A stretch of 64,000 nucleotides of DNA from Oerskovia merdavium (lineage in GTDB: Bacteria > Actinomycetota > Actinomycetes > Actinomycetales > Cellulomonadaceae), in contig NZ_JACSQF010000009.1 in the NCBI RefSeq assembly GCF_014836755.1, positions 134,272 to 198,271 on the forward strand, given 5' to 3'. The notes beneath the pieces were generated by a model. That model was not told where the DNA came from and did no database searches. It saw only the letters and a program-made list of their open reading frames with translations. The position numbers and the translations under genes were made by a program. Positions 17,085 through 26,061 of this stretch are shown piece by piece (position 1 is the stretch's first letter; each line of letters begins with the position of its first letter).

Positions 17085-18088
17085 AGCTCCTCCTCCTTGA
17101 ACAGGGTGCGCATGTACACGACGGTGATCCCGAGCAGGATCAGGGTGAGCAGCACGGCGATCGCCGAGCCCATCCCGTACTTGCCCTGCGCGAAGGACTG
17201 GATGTAGGACCACACGCCGAGGTTGAAGACCTCCTTGTTGCCGCCGTTTCCGCCCGGCATCAGGTAGATCTGCGTGAAGACCTTGAAGTCCCAGATGGTC
17301 GACAGGATCGTGACGACCGCGAAGACGGGGCGCAGGATGGGCGCGGTGATGGCCCAGAACCGGCGCCAGGGCGAGGCTCCGTCCATCATGGCGGCCTCGT
17401 GCAGCTCCTTGGGGATCGTCAGCAGGCCCGCGAGGACCGTGATCGCGACGAACGGGAAGCCGTGGTGCACGACGTTGAGCGTCGCGATCGCGTAGAAGCT
17501 CAGGCGCTCGGTGAACCAGTTGGTGGTCGCGGGGTCGATCAGCCCGACCGAGTCGAGCACCGACGAGACCAGGCCGTTGAGCGGGTCGAAGATCCAGATC
17601 CACACGTAGGTACCGGTGATCGCGGGCACGGCCCAGGCGACCATGATCGCGGTCGAGCAGATCGTGCGCCAGAACGTCCCGAGGTTGTTGAGGAACAGCG
17701 CGACGGCCGTGCCCAGGACGACCGTCAGCACCACGCACGCGACGGCGAAGCCGATCGTGTTGGGCAGGACGACGGTCCACAGGAACGAGTCGCCGAAGAT
17801 CGCGGCGTAGTTGTCGAAGCCGATGTAGTTCGACTCTCCCGACGCGATCTGGCGCAGGCCGTAGTCCTGCAGAGAGATCATCACGACGCGGACGAGGGGC
17901 CACAGGAGCAGCACGCCGAGGACGGCGAGCGCAGGGGCCAGGAGCAGCCAGGGGCGCAGCGGGGACTTGTGCCCGAGCAGGCCGCGCATGCCGGAGCGGC
18001 GGCGCGGGGTGGACGAGGGGGCCGGGGCCGGGGCCCGGCGCGTCAGCTGGTCGGCCGACGCGCCGGGAACCGAGTGCAGATCTGCCAT
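17081..18088 (-). CDS. Carbohydrate ABC transporter permease, MalF type
   Basis: The 335-residue partner permease has a Pro/Ala/Arg-rich cytoplasmic N-terminus (about 45 residues), then six predicted helices starting at PWLLLAPALAVLGVLLLWPL. Its EAA motif is HEAAMMDGASPWRRFWAITAP. It starts 8 bp downstream of the binding-protein gene and overlaps the MalG-type gene. The size and the single periplasmic loop after helix 1 fit the sugar-permease family that follows CUT1 binding proteins. Confidence 0.93.
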   Translation of the reverse strand: MADLHSVPGASADQLTRRAPAPAPSSTPRRRSGMRGLLGHKSPLRPWLLLAPALAVLGVLLLWPLVRVVMISLQDYGLRQIASGESNYIGFDNYAAIFGDSFLWTVVLPNTIGFAVACVVLTVVLGTAVALFLNNLGTFWRTICSTAIMVAWAVPAITGTYVWIWIFDPLNGLVSSVLDSVGLIDPATTNWFTERLSFYAIATLNVVHHGFPFVAITVLAGLLTIPKELHEAAMMDGASPWRRFWAITAPILRPVFAVVTILSTIWDFKVFTQIYLMPGGNGGNKEVFNLGVWSYIQSFAQGKYGMGSAIAVLLTLILLGITVVYMRTLFKEEEL

Positions 18089-18095
18089 GGGTTCG

Positions 18096-19403
18096 TCAGG
18101 ACCCGAAGGTCTCGTTCATGTCGGCGGCCGCGGTGTCGGCGGCCTCCTGCACCGTGGCGCTGCCCGAGAGGATCGACTGCAGCATGGTCTCGACCGTCTT
18201 CTTGCCCTGGATCTGGCCGTAGAGCGGCGTCACCGGGACCGAGGCGCCGGCCTCGACCATCTGCTGGGCGAACGGCGCGACGAGCGGGTCGTTCTCCTCG
18301 ATGACCTTCTCGAGGAGCGAGGTCTGCCCCGGGAAGTAGCCGGACTGGTTGCCCCACTCCTCGGCGAACTTGCCCGTGGTCATCATCTCGACGAACTCCC
18401 ACGCGAGGTCCTGCTTCTCGCTGGCCGCGAAGACGCCCAGGTGCGACCCGCCGAGGAACGAGTCCGACAGCCCGTCGGTCTCGCCCGGGATGGGGAACGC
18501 GCCGATCTTGTCGGCCATGTCCGGGACGTCCGTGAGGATCTTGCCCGGGGTCCAGCTGCCCGAGATCATCATGCCGACGTTGCCCTGCTCGAAGTTGGAG
18601 AGGAGGTCGGTCTCCTTCCACGTCGTGGCCGCCGCGGTGGACAGCCCCGCCTCGGTCGCGAGACCGGTGTAGAACTCGAGGCCCTTCACGGAGTCCGGCG
18701 AGTTGATCTCGGACGTCCAGGTGTCACCGTCCTTGACGGCCAGGTCGCCGCCCGCACCCCAGATGAAGGGCATGGCGCCGTACTGGCTGTCGCCCGCGAT
18801 CGGGAAGGGGATCAGACCGGGGTTCGCGGCCTTGAGCGTCTCGGCTGCGGTCTGCAGCTCGGCCCAGGTCGTCGGCACCTCGATGCCGGCCGCCTCGAAG
18901 AGGTCCTTGCGGTAGATGACCGAGCGCACGCCCGCGTACCAGGGCATGCCGTACTGGGCGCCGTCGAGCGTGCCCGACTCGACGAGCCCGGGGACCAGGT
19001 CCTCCTCGAGGCCCGCGTCCTTGATCTTGTCCGAGAGGTCGGACAGTGCGCCGACGTCGGCGAACTCCCCGGTCCACGTGGTGCCGAGCTCGGCGACGTC
19101 CGGCGTGGTGTTGCCCGCGATGGAGGTCGTGAACTTGTCGTGGGCGCTGGCCCACGGCTGGAACTCGATCTGGAGGTCGGCGCCCGTCTCTTCCTTGAAG
19201 GCGGTGGTGACCTCGTCGAAGAAGGCGTCCCCGTCGGGGTTGGTGCCCTCCATGATCCAGACCGTGAGGGTCTCGCCGGAGTGGTCGGCGGCGGCTGCGT
19301 CCCCCGTGCTCTCGCCGCTGCTGCTGTCCCCGCCGCCACACGCGGTGAGGCCGAGCGCCAGGAGGAGTGTGCCCGTGACGGCCACCGTGCTGCGTCGCTG
19401 CAT
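18096..19403 (-). CDS. Sugar-binding lipoprotein of ABC importer (CUT1)
   Basis: The 435-residue protein has a signal ending in lipobox LTAC (Cys22), a Ser/Gly linker and an SBP_bac_1 fold (LTVWIMEGTNPD at the start, GNTTPDVAELGTTW, then an aromatic-rich ligand cleft GAMPFIWGAGGD). It captures a sugar at the cell surface and delivers it to the two permeases downstream. AAAGGAAG lies seven bases before the ATG. It is the first gene of the SBP-permease-permease-nagZ-anmK-murQ operon. A TGAAAT-type operator lies about 100 bp upstream. Confidence 0.94.
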   Translation of the reverse strand: MQRRSTVAVTGTLLLALGLTACGGGDSSSGESTGDAAAADHSGETLTVWIMEGTNPDGDAFFDEVTTAFKEETGADLQIEFQPWASAHDKFTTSIAGNTTPDVAELGTTWTGEFADVGALSDLSDKIKDAGLEEDLVPGLVESGTLDGAQYGMPWYAGVRSVIYRKDLFEAAGIEVPTTWAELQTAAETLKAANPGLIPFPIAGDSQYGAMPFIWGAGGDLAVKDGDTWTSEINSPDSVKGLEFYTGLATEAGLSTAAATTWKETDLLSNFEQGNVGMMISGSWTPGKILTDVPDMADKIGAFPIPGETDGLSDSFLGGSHLGVFAASEKQDLAWEFVEMMTTGKFAEEWGNQSGYFPGQTSLLEKVIEENDPLVAPFAQQMVEAGASVPVTPLYGQIQGKKTVETMLQSILSGSATVQEAADTAAADMNETFGS

Positions 19404-19505
19404 GCCGTGACTTCCTTTCTGGTCGGCTGCCGCGTCGCGGCCAGCCGTTCGTCCCTGCGGACCTGATCGTTCGTGGGGCACCGGATCCTCGGGCCCCTTC
19501 GACTC

Positions 19506-19520
19506 TGAAATAAACTTACA
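19506..19520. promoter_or_regulatory. Candidate RpiR operator upstream of the MurNAc operon
   Basis: TGAAATAAACTTACA is an imperfect palindrome in an AT-rich island rare for this genome. It shares TCTGAAAT with the site before the sugar kinase (20988-20995), which fits one regulator, probably the RpiR protein at 22216, controlling both operons. Confidence 0.45.
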
Positions 19521-19653
19521 TCAGGTCGGGTGTTCGTGAAGATTACCGCCATCGACGGGCAGAGGGAAGCCGGTCGCGAAGTTGTGACACGTTCTTAACC
19601 TGCCCGGCACACGGCGGCTCCCGGCGCCCCGCGAGCGCGCCCGGGCGTGCGCC

Positions 19654-19679
19654 GGGGCAGGCAGGTGGCCGCCTGCCCC
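19654..19679. terminator. Hairpin, 9-bp GC stem
   Basis: GGGGCAGGC (19654-19662) pairs with 19671-19679 around an 8-nt loop. It lies downstream of lplA on the minus strand, beyond the stronger hairpin at 19697. Confidence 0.5.
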
Positions 19680-19696
19680 TCAGGCCGGCAGGGCAG

Positions 19697-19735
19697 GCCG
19701 GTGGTCGCCGGGCCTCCGCCCGGCCGGCCACCGGC
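19697..19735 (-). terminator. Nested hairpin after lplA
   Basis: GCCGGTGG (19697-19704) pairs with 19728-19735, and a CCGGGC/GCCCGG stem is nested inside. It is the first structure after the lplA stop and a likely terminator. It has no T-run. Confidence 0.55.
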
Positions 19736-19751
19736 GCCCGCCCCTATCGCG

Positions 19752-20801
19752 TCACGGGACGCGCGCGGTCCATTCGGGGGTACCGAACTTGGTGCGCACG
19801 AGCTCCTCGGCCTGAGCCCGCTCGTCGGGCGTGACGCCACCCTCGACCGTGCGGTAGCGCGAGCGGAAGTGCGCCTTGAACGCCTCGATGACGTCCTCGC
19901 GCGCCATGCCGGTCTGCGAGCGCAGGGGGTCGACGCGCTTGTTGGCGCTCTTGGTGCCCTTGTCGCTCATCTTCTCGCGGCCGATGCGCAGGACCTCGAG
20001 CATCTTGTCGGCGTCGATGTCGTAGGCCATGGTCACGTGGTGCAGCACCGCTCCCCCGCGCAGTCGCTTCTGCGCGGCGCCGGCGATCTTCCCGGCCGGC
20101 GACGCGATGTCGTTGAGCGGCTTGTAGGTCGCCTCGACGCCGACGTCGGCGAGCGCCCCCAGCACCCAGTCGTCGAGGAACGCGTAGGAGCGCTCGAAGC
20201 TCAGCCCCTCGACGAGCGAGGCGGGGACGGTGAGCGAGTAGGTGATCGTGTTGCCCGGCTCGACGAACATGGCTCCGCCGCCCGAGATGCGGCGGACCAC
20301 GGTGATGCCGTGCTTGTCGGCACCTGCGGGGTCGACCTCGTTCCGGAGCGACTGGAACGAGCCGATGATGACGGCCGGAGCCCCCCACTCCCAGATGCGC
20401 AGCGTGGGGCCGCGACGCCCGGCGTCGAGCTCCTCGGTCAGCACCTGGTCGAGCGCGAGGTGCATCGCGGGCTGCTCGGGCCCCTCGTGGATGATCTCGA
20501 AGACGTGGTCGTCCCAGCCGGTCGCGTGGCCGAGCGCGCGGCGCACCGCGATCGCCACGGCCTCGGGAGAGAACCCGACCATGGTGATGTCGTCGGTCAG
20601 GACGGACTCGACGGCCCGGGCCAGGTCGGCCACGGTCGAGGTCTCGGGCAGCCCCGTCAGGGCCGCGTTGATGTCCTCGAGGGCGTCGTCGGGCTCGAGG
20701 AAGAAGTCTCCGCTCAGCGCGACGCGCGACAGCCTCCCGTCGTCCGTCTCGACGTCGACCGCCACGAGCTTGCCACCGGGAACCTTGTACTCGCCTCTCA
20801 T
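19752..20801 (-). CDS. lplA: Lipoate-protein ligase with N-terminal accessory domain
   Basis: The 349-residue enzyme activates lipoate with ATP and attaches it to lysines of 2-oxoacid dehydrogenase and glycine-cleavage proteins. The ligase core has RRISGGGAMF (170-179), TYSL, and the lysine motif GKIAGAAQ (Lys238). Residues 1-85 (EYKVPGGKLVAVDVE, GDFFLEPDDALEDI) match the lipoate ligase accessory domain that is C-terminal in E. coli LplA and a separate LplB in some archaea. The domain order is therefore permuted. It sits inside the MurNAc island without an obvious functional link. A TACCGT box seven bases before the ATG suggests a leaderless start. Confidence 0.9.
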   Translation of the reverse strand: MRGEYKVPGGKLVAVDVETDDGRLSRVALSGDFFLEPDDALEDINAALTGLPETSTVADLARAVESVLTDDITMVGFSPEAVAIAVRRALGHATGWDDHVFEIIHEGPEQPAMHLALDQVLTEELDAGRRGPTLRIWEWGAPAVIIGSFQSLRNEVDPAGADKHGITVVRRISGGGAMFVEPGNTITYSLTVPASLVEGLSFERSYAFLDDWVLGALADVGVEATYKPLNDIASPAGKIAGAAQKRLRGGAVLHHVTMAYDIDADKMLEVLRIGREKMSDKGTKSANKRVDPLRSQTGMAREDVIEAFKAHFRSRYRTVEGGVTPDERAQAEELVRTKFGTPEWTARVP

Positions 20802-20989
20802 GGTGACCACGGTACGTCGCGCGGCACGCGCCCCGTCCCCTCGCGGGCGCCCGCGACCGCCGAGCACCCGTGACGTGAACCACAAGGAGGAGTAACCTCC
20901 AAGCAGCACGGCGCCCCGACGCCCTCGCCGCCGCACACCTCCGGCCGGACGACACGCGTGGAAGTTTTCTCCGCGGTCTAGTGCTGTTC

Positions 20990-20999
20990 TGAAATTTCA
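20990..20999. promoter_or_regulatory. Perfect palindrome TGAAATTTCA upstream of sugar kinase
   Basis: The 10-bp palindrome lies 14 bp before the kinase start, with a similar GAAGTTTTC at 20971-20979. E. coli MurR, an RpiR protein, also binds TGAAA-type sites (from memory). It is a probable operator of the RpiR gene downstream. Confidence 0.5.
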
Positions 21000-21013
21000 T
21001 GCCAGAATGAGGC

Positions 21014-22219
21014 GTGACCTGGACGCCGGACGTCGACCTCGCCCGCACGGAGAGCGCTACGGACGCCCTCACGTCTCCCGAGCCCCCACCCTTCCCGACG
21101 CCGCCCCGCTGGCTCGTCGCGATCGACGTGGGCGGCAGCGGGAGCCGGCTCGTCGCCGTCCCCCTGCCCGCCGTCCCCGCGCCCTCCGCCGACCGGCCGG
21201 ACGCCGACCACCCCACCGACACCCCTGACGAGGCACGGCACCGCACCGAGCTCACGGGGCGCAGCGTCGCGATCGGACCCGACGGCAGCGACGTCGCCGA
21301 CGTGGTGCGCGACCTGTGCGCGTCGTTCGTCGTGGCCAGGACCGGGCCCCACGGCGCTCCCCCGGTCGTCGCCGCGGCCGCGGTCGGCGCGACGGGCCTC
21401 GCCACGCTCGTCCCGGACCCCGCCACGGTCCACGCTGCGCTCCGCACGTCCCTCGGGACGGGCCGCACCGCGGTCGCGGCCGACGCCCTGACGGCCCACC
21501 TGGGCGCCCTGGGCGGGCGAGCGGGAGCCGTCGTCGCGGTCGGCACGGGAGCGATCGCGCTGGGTACCGACCTCCGCGACGTCTGGCGACGCACCGACGG
21601 CTGGGGGCACCTCCTGGGCGATCTGGGGTCGGCCTCGTGGATCGGTGCGCACGGGCTGCGGGCAGCCCTCGCGGCCCACGACGGGCGGGCGACCGGTGGT
21701 TCGCGCCCCCTTCTCGCCGCGGCCCGGGCGCGGTTCGGCCCCGTGCCGACCTGGCCCGCCCAGCTCTACACGCGCGCCGACCGCGCCCAGGTCCTCGGGT
21801 CCTTCACGCCCGACGTCGCCGCGGCGGCTGCCGCGGGCGACCCCGCGAGCGTCCAGATCCTCACCGAGGCAGGCAGGCACCTGGCCGAGACGCTCGCCGC
21901 CGCGCTCGCTCCTGGCCTGCCACCTCTCGCCGCGGCCACGGGCGGCGTCCTCGCGGCCGGTCCGTCCCTGACGGGCGCCCTCGCCCGCCGGTTCGCGGCC
22001 CTGCGCCCCGACGCCGAGCTCGTCCCCTCCGCGGGCACCCCGCTCGACGGCGCGCTCCACCTGGCCCGGCTGCTCACCCAGGGCGCCACGAGCAGCACCA
22101 CCGACGCTCCCACGCCTGCCACTCCCCTCGTCGCCCGTGCTCCCTGGCTGAGCCTCGGCGACGAACCCCCTGTTCCCGCACCGTCCACGACCACCCCGAT
22201 CACAGGAGATCCGACATGA
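21014..22219 (+). CDS. BadF/BcrA-type N-acetylglucosamine/MurNAc kinase
   Basis: The 401-residue kinase belongs to the BadF/BadG/BcrA/BcrD ASKHA family. Phosphate motif 1 is AIDVGGSGSRL (36-46), motif 2 is VGTGAIALG, followed by GWGHLLGDLGSASWIG, diagnostic for eukaryote-type GlcNAc kinases and clostridial MurK. It probably phosphorylates imported GlcNAc and/or MurNAc. A Pro/Thr-rich tail (about 355-401) has no known role. The GTG start lies behind a TGAGG, and the stop overlaps the RpiR start (ATGA). MurK-like activity would feed MurNAc 6-phosphate straight to MurQ. Confidence 0.88.
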   Translation: MTWTPDVDLARTESATDALTSPEPPPFPTPPRWLVAIDVGGSGSRLVAVPLPAVPAPSADRPDADHPTDTPDEARHRTELTGRSVAIGPDGSDVADVVRDLCASFVVARTGPHGAPPVVAAAAVGATGLATLVPDPATVHAALRTSLGTGRTAVAADALTAHLGALGGRAGAVVAVGTGAIALGTDLRDVWRRTDGWGHLLGDLGSASWIGAHGLRAALAAHDGRATGGSRPLLAAARARFGPVPTWPAQLYTRADRAQVLGSFTPDVAAAAAAGDPASVQILTEAGRHLAETLAAALAPGLPPLAAATGGVLAAGPSLTGALARRFAALRPDAELVPSAGTPLDGALHLARLLTQGATSSTTDAPTPATPLVARAPWLSLGDEPPVPAPSTTTPITGDPT

Positions 22220-23103
22220 CAGGTGACGGACTCGTCCGCATCCGACAGGCGCTGCCGACGCTCCGCCCCGCCGAGGCCCGGATCGCCGAGGCGGTCCTCG
22301 CGGACCCGACCGCCGTCGTCGGGTCGACGATCAACGAGCTCGCAGCGCGCGCGGGCGCCTCGCAGGCGACCGTCGTGCGGTTCTGCCGGGCGATCGGCTA
22401 CGCGGGCTACCCCGAGTTCCGGATCGACCTCGCGCAGGCCACCTCGCGTCGCGAGATGGAGATGGAGCGCTCGAACGTCGCGCACGGCGAGATCAACGAG
22501 ACGGACACGGCCGAGGACGTCGTCGCGAAGATCGCGTTCCACGAGGCGCGGACCATCGAGGAGACCGCGCGCATGCTCGACCTCGCGGCGCTCGAGCAGG
22601 TCGCCGCGGCCGTCGCGGCCGCGCCACGGATCGACGTGTTCGGCGTCGGGTCGAGCGGGCTCACGGGGCAGGACCTCGCGCAGAAGCTCCAGCGCATCGG
22701 GCTCGTGTGCTTCGCGTCGCCCGACCCGCACCTCCAGCTCCAGTCGGCCGCGCTGCTCGGGCCGGGCGCGGTCGCGATCGGGATCTCGCACAGCGGGCAG
22801 ACGGTCGAGACCAACCACGCGCTCGGCATCGCGCACCGGCGCGGGGCGACGAGCGTGGCGATCACCAACTTCCCCGAGTCGCCCCTCGCGCAGGAGGCCG
22901 ACGTCGTGCTGGGCACCACCGCACGCGAGACGCAGTTCCGCTCGGGCGCGCTGTCGAGCCGCATCGCGCAGCTCGCGGTCGTCGACTTCCTGTTCGTCCG
23001 GGTCGCGCAGCGTCTGTACGACCAGACGAGCGCCAACCTCAAGGCCACCTACGACGCGGTCCAGCCCCACCGGCTGGACGGAGAGCGCAAGGCACGAGCA
23101 TGA
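22216..23103 (+). CDS. RpiR/MurR family transcriptional regulator
   Basis: The 295-residue regulator has an N-terminal helix-turn-helix (about 20-75, with INELAARAGASQATVVRFCRAIGY) and a C-terminal SIS domain (about 125-270, FGVGSSGLTGQDLAQKLQRIG) that senses a sugar phosphate. GGAG lies upstream of the ATG, and both ends overlap neighbours by 4 bp. From context, MurNAc 6-phosphate or GlcNAc 6-phosphate is the likely effector and the TGAAAT sites at 19506 and 20990 are the likely operators. Confidence 0.92.
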   Translation: MTGDGLVRIRQALPTLRPAEARIAEAVLADPTAVVGSTINELAARAGASQATVVRFCRAIGYAGYPEFRIDLAQATSRREMEMERSNVAHGEINETDTAEDVVAKIAFHEARTIEETARMLDLAALEQVAAAVAAAPRIDVFGVGSSGLTGQDLAQKLQRIGLVCFASPDPHLQLQSAALLGPGAVAIGISHSGQTVETNHALGIAHRRGATSVAITNFPESPLAQEADVVLGTTARETQFRSGALSSRIAQLAVVDFLFVRVAQRLYDQTSANLKATYDAVQPHRLDGERKARA

Positions 23104-25976
23104 CGACCGTCTCCGCCGCCACGACGCGGGCTCTCGAGATCCGCACGGACCTGCTGACGAGGGTCGCCCAGGCCCACGACGCGTCGCACTACCTGCTGCG
23201 CCCCGAGGCGGTCGCGCGCGCGCAGGACGTGCCCGACGTCGTCGCCGCCTTCGCCGAGGCCCGTCGCCGCGGGCTCCCGGTCACGTTCCGCTCGGGCGGG
23301 ACGAGCCTGTCGGGCCAGGCGTCGGGCGCAGGGCTGCTCGTCGACACCCGCACACGCTTCACGCGCGTCGAGGTGCTCGACGACGGCGCGCGCGTGCGCT
23401 GCCAGCCGGGAGTGACGCTGCGCTCGGTCAACGGGCGGCTCCTGCGCCACGGGCGACGGCTCGGCCCCGACCCTGCGAGCGAGATCGCGTGCACGATCGG
23501 CGGCGTCGTCGCGAACAACTCCTCGGGCATGGCGTGCGGCACGGTCGACACCGCCTACCGCACGATCGAGTCGATGACGCTCGTCCTGCCGAGCGGCACC
23601 GTGCTCGACACGGGAGCACCCGACGCCGACGAGCGCCTGCGCGCGCTCGAGCCCGCGCTCCACCGCGGCCTGGCCGCGCTCCGCGACCGGGTGCGGGCGA
23701 GCGAGGCCATGCGCGCGACCATCGCCCACCAGTACTCGATGAAGAACACCATGGGCTACGGCGTCAACGCGTTCGTGGACCACGAGTCTCCCGTCAAGAT
23801 CCTCGAGCACCTGGTCGTGGGGTCCGAGGGGACGCTGGCCTTCGTGGCCGACGTGACGTTCCGGACCGTCCCGCTGCTCCCCGCGGCCTCGACCACGCTC
23901 CTGGTCTTCGACGCGCTCGAGCAGGCGACCGACGCGCTCGCGACCATCACGGGCTCGGGCGCGCGGGCCATCGAGCTGCTCGACGCGGCGTCGTTGCGCG
24001 TCGCGGCGGCCGACCCGCTCGCCGACGCGTCGATGCGGGCCTTCGCGACCGCGACGACCCAGACGGCCCTGCTCGTCGAGTACCAGGCCACGAGCGCCGC
24101 GAGCCTCGAACCGTTCGAGGAGGCCGCGCGCGCCGTCGTCGGCTCGCTCGACCTCGCGACGCCCGCCGAGCTGACGCGCGACCCCGCGGCCCGTGGGCGG
24201 CTGTGGCGCGTCCGCAAGGGCCTGTACACCGCGGTCGCGGGAGCCCGCGCCCCGGGCAGCACGGCCCTGCTCGAGGACCTGGTCGTGCCGGTCCCCGACC
24301 TCACCGCGACGGTCCGCGACCTGGGCGGGCTCTTCGCGCAGCACGGCTACGACGACGCCGTGACGTTCGGGCACGCCAAGGACGGCAACCTGCACTTCAT
24401 GATCACCCCGCGCCTGTCCGACGACGGCGAGCTCGACCGCTTCGCGGCCTTCACCGAGGACATGGTGGGCCTGGTGCTCGGCCGTGGCGGCTCGCTCAAG
24501 GCCGAGCACGGCACGGGCCGCATCATGGCGCCGTTCGTCCGGCGGCAGTTCGGCGACGACCTGTACGCCGTGATGCGCGAGGTCAAGGCACTGTGCGACC
24601 CCGAGGGCATCCTCAACCCCGGCGTGCTCCTCACCGACGACGACGAGGCGCACCTGCAGCACCTCAAGCTCGTGCCGCCCGTCGGGACGGCCGCAGCGGG
24701 AGACCTCGCGGACGTCGTCGACCGGTGCGTCGAGTGCGGGTACTGCGAGCCCGCGTGCCCGTCGCGGACGGTCACGACGACTCCTCGGCAGCGCATCGCC
24801 CTGCTGCGCGAGATGGTCACGGCGGCCCCGGGCGAGCTCCGCGAGCTCGAGCGTGCCTACGAGTACTCCGCGGTCGACACGTGCGCGGTCGACTCGCTGT
24901 GCGTGACCGCGTGCCCCGTCGGGATCGACACCGGCAAGGTCATGAAGGTCCGTCGCGCGCAGCGCCACGGGGCCGTGGTCCAGCGCGCCGGGCGCGTGGC
25001 CGCCGACCACTGGGGCGGCGCGGTCACGGGCCTGCGCGGCGCGCTCGGCGTTGTCGACCTGGTGCCCACGCCCCTGGTCACTGCCGCGTCGAAGGTGGGA
25101 CGCGCGGTGCTGGGCGACGACGTCGTGCCGCTCGTGGGGCCCGACCTCCCGGGGCCCGGACCGCGACGGGTCTCCCCCGGTGACCGCCCGGCGCACGGCG
25201 CGGCGAGCGTCGTCTTCTTCCAGTCGTGCATGGGCTCGCTCTTCTCGCCCGCCGACGCCTCGCCCAGCCCGGGCGGCGTCGGCCCCGCGTTCCTCGCGCT
25301 GTGCGAGCGCGCCGGGATCTCGGTCGCGATCCCCGAGGGCGTCGAGGGCCTGTGCTGCGGCACGCCCTGGGTCTCCAAGGGGCTGACCGACGGCGCCACG
25401 GCGATGGCCGAGCGGACCTTCGACGCGCTCTGGGCGGCGACCGACGGCGGCCGCCTGCCCGTCGTCTCGGACGCGTCGAGCTGCACGCACGGCCTCGAGG
25501 GGGTCGGCTCGCACCTCGTGGGCGAGGCGCGCGACCGGTTCGAGCGGCTGCGCGTGCTGGACGCCGTGACGTTCGTGCGCCACGACGTGCTGCCCGCGCT
25601 CGAGGCGGCCGGTCGCGACCCGCGGACCGCGGGCAGCACGCTGGCCTCGCTCGTCCTGCACCCGACCTGCTCGTCGATCCACCTGGGGGTCGTCGGCGAC
25701 CTCGAGGCGGTCGCGCGCGCGGTGGCCGACGACGTCGTGCTCCCCCTCGACGCGGGGTGCTGCGGCTTCGCGGGCGACCGCGGGATGCTCCACCCCGAGC
25801 TCACGGCCGCGGCGACGCGCGCCGAGGCCGCCGAGGTCGCTGCCCACGCACGCGGTCACGGCCGCGCGGACGCGTACGCGTCGAGCAACCGGACGTGCGA
25901 GATGGGCCTGAGCCGGGCGACGGGCGAGGACTACGTGCACGTCGTCGAGCTGCTCGAGGCCGCGACCCGCCGCTGA
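23100..25976 (+). CDS. FAD/4Fe-4S D-lactate dehydrogenase (GlcD-GlcF fusion)
   Basis: The 958-residue respiratory enzyme oxidises a D-2-hydroxy acid and passes electrons to the chain. The FAD_binding_4 domain has RSGGTSLSGQA (64-74) and IGGVVANNSSGMACG (133-147). An FAD_oxidase_C domain follows (to about 520). A ferredoxin-like segment carries CVECGYCEPACP (about 543-554) and CAVDSLCVTACP (about 594-605), and two CCG cysteine motifs lie near 751 and 887. The layout matches quinone-dependent Dld proteins. The ATG overlaps the RpiR stop. D-lactate released by MurQ is the obvious substrate in this operon. Confidence 0.92.
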   Translation: MTTVSAATTRALEIRTDLLTRVAQAHDASHYLLRPEAVARAQDVPDVVAAFAEARRRGLPVTFRSGGTSLSGQASGAGLLVDTRTRFTRVEVLDDGARVRCQPGVTLRSVNGRLLRHGRRLGPDPASEIACTIGGVVANNSSGMACGTVDTAYRTIESMTLVLPSGTVLDTGAPDADERLRALEPALHRGLAALRDRVRASEAMRATIAHQYSMKNTMGYGVNAFVDHESPVKILEHLVVGSEGTLAFVADVTFRTVPLLPAASTTLLVFDALEQATDALATITGSGARAIELLDAASLRVAAADPLADASMRAFATATTQTALLVEYQATSAASLEPFEEAARAVVGSLDLATPAELTRDPAARGRLWRVRKGLYTAVAGARAPGSTALLEDLVVPVPDLTATVRDLGGLFAQHGYDDAVTFGHAKDGNLHFMITPRLSDDGELDRFAAFTEDMVGLVLGRGGSLKAEHGTGRIMAPFVRRQFGDDLYAVMREVKALCDPEGILNPGVLLTDDDEAHLQHLKLVPPVGTAAAGDLADVVDRCVECGYCEPACPSRTVTTTPRQRIALLREMVTAAPGELRELERAYEYSAVDTCAVDSLCVTACPVGIDTGKVMKVRRAQRHGAVVQRAGRVAADHWGGAVTGLRGALGVVDLVPTPLVTAASKVGRAVLGDDVVPLVGPDLPGPGPRRVSPGDRPAHGAASVVFFQSCMGSLFSPADASPSPGGVGPAFLALCERAGISVAIPEGVEGLCCGTPWVSKGLTDGATAMAERTFDALWAATDGGRLPVVSDASSCTHGLEGVGSHLVGEARDRFERLRVLDAVTFVRHDVLPALEAAGRDPRTAGSTLASLVLHPTCSSIHLGVVGDLEAVARAVADDVVLPLDAGCCGFAGDRGMLHPELTAAATRAEAAEVAAHARGHGRADAYASSNRTCEMGLSRATGEDYVHVVELLEAATRR

Positions 25977-25982
25977 CGCGGG

Positions 25983-26024
25983 CGCAGGAACGGGCGTGAC
26001 CGGGAGGCCACGCCCGTTCCTGCG
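25983..26024. terminator. Bidirectional terminator, 16-bp perfect stem
   Basis: Positions 25983-25998 and 26009-26024 are exact reverse complements around a 10-nt loop. They separate the D-lactate dehydrogenase (+) from cimA (-). Confidence 0.8.
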
Positions 26025-26061
26025 TCGCAGGGGCCGGGCGAACGCCGGGACCTGCCGGGGA

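Larger units (their letters stand above)
19521..19751. other. Intergenic region with terminators
   Basis: The 231 bp between the operator and lplA contain no supported gene. They are very GC-rich and hold two stable hairpins, annotated separately at 19654-19679 and 19697-19735, which separate lplA from the MurNAc operon. Confidence 0.5.

Noticed and set aside
23049..25940. Minus-strand frame of 963 codons opposite the D-lactate dehydrogenase
   Set aside because: No recognisable domain; composition typical of an antisense shadow.
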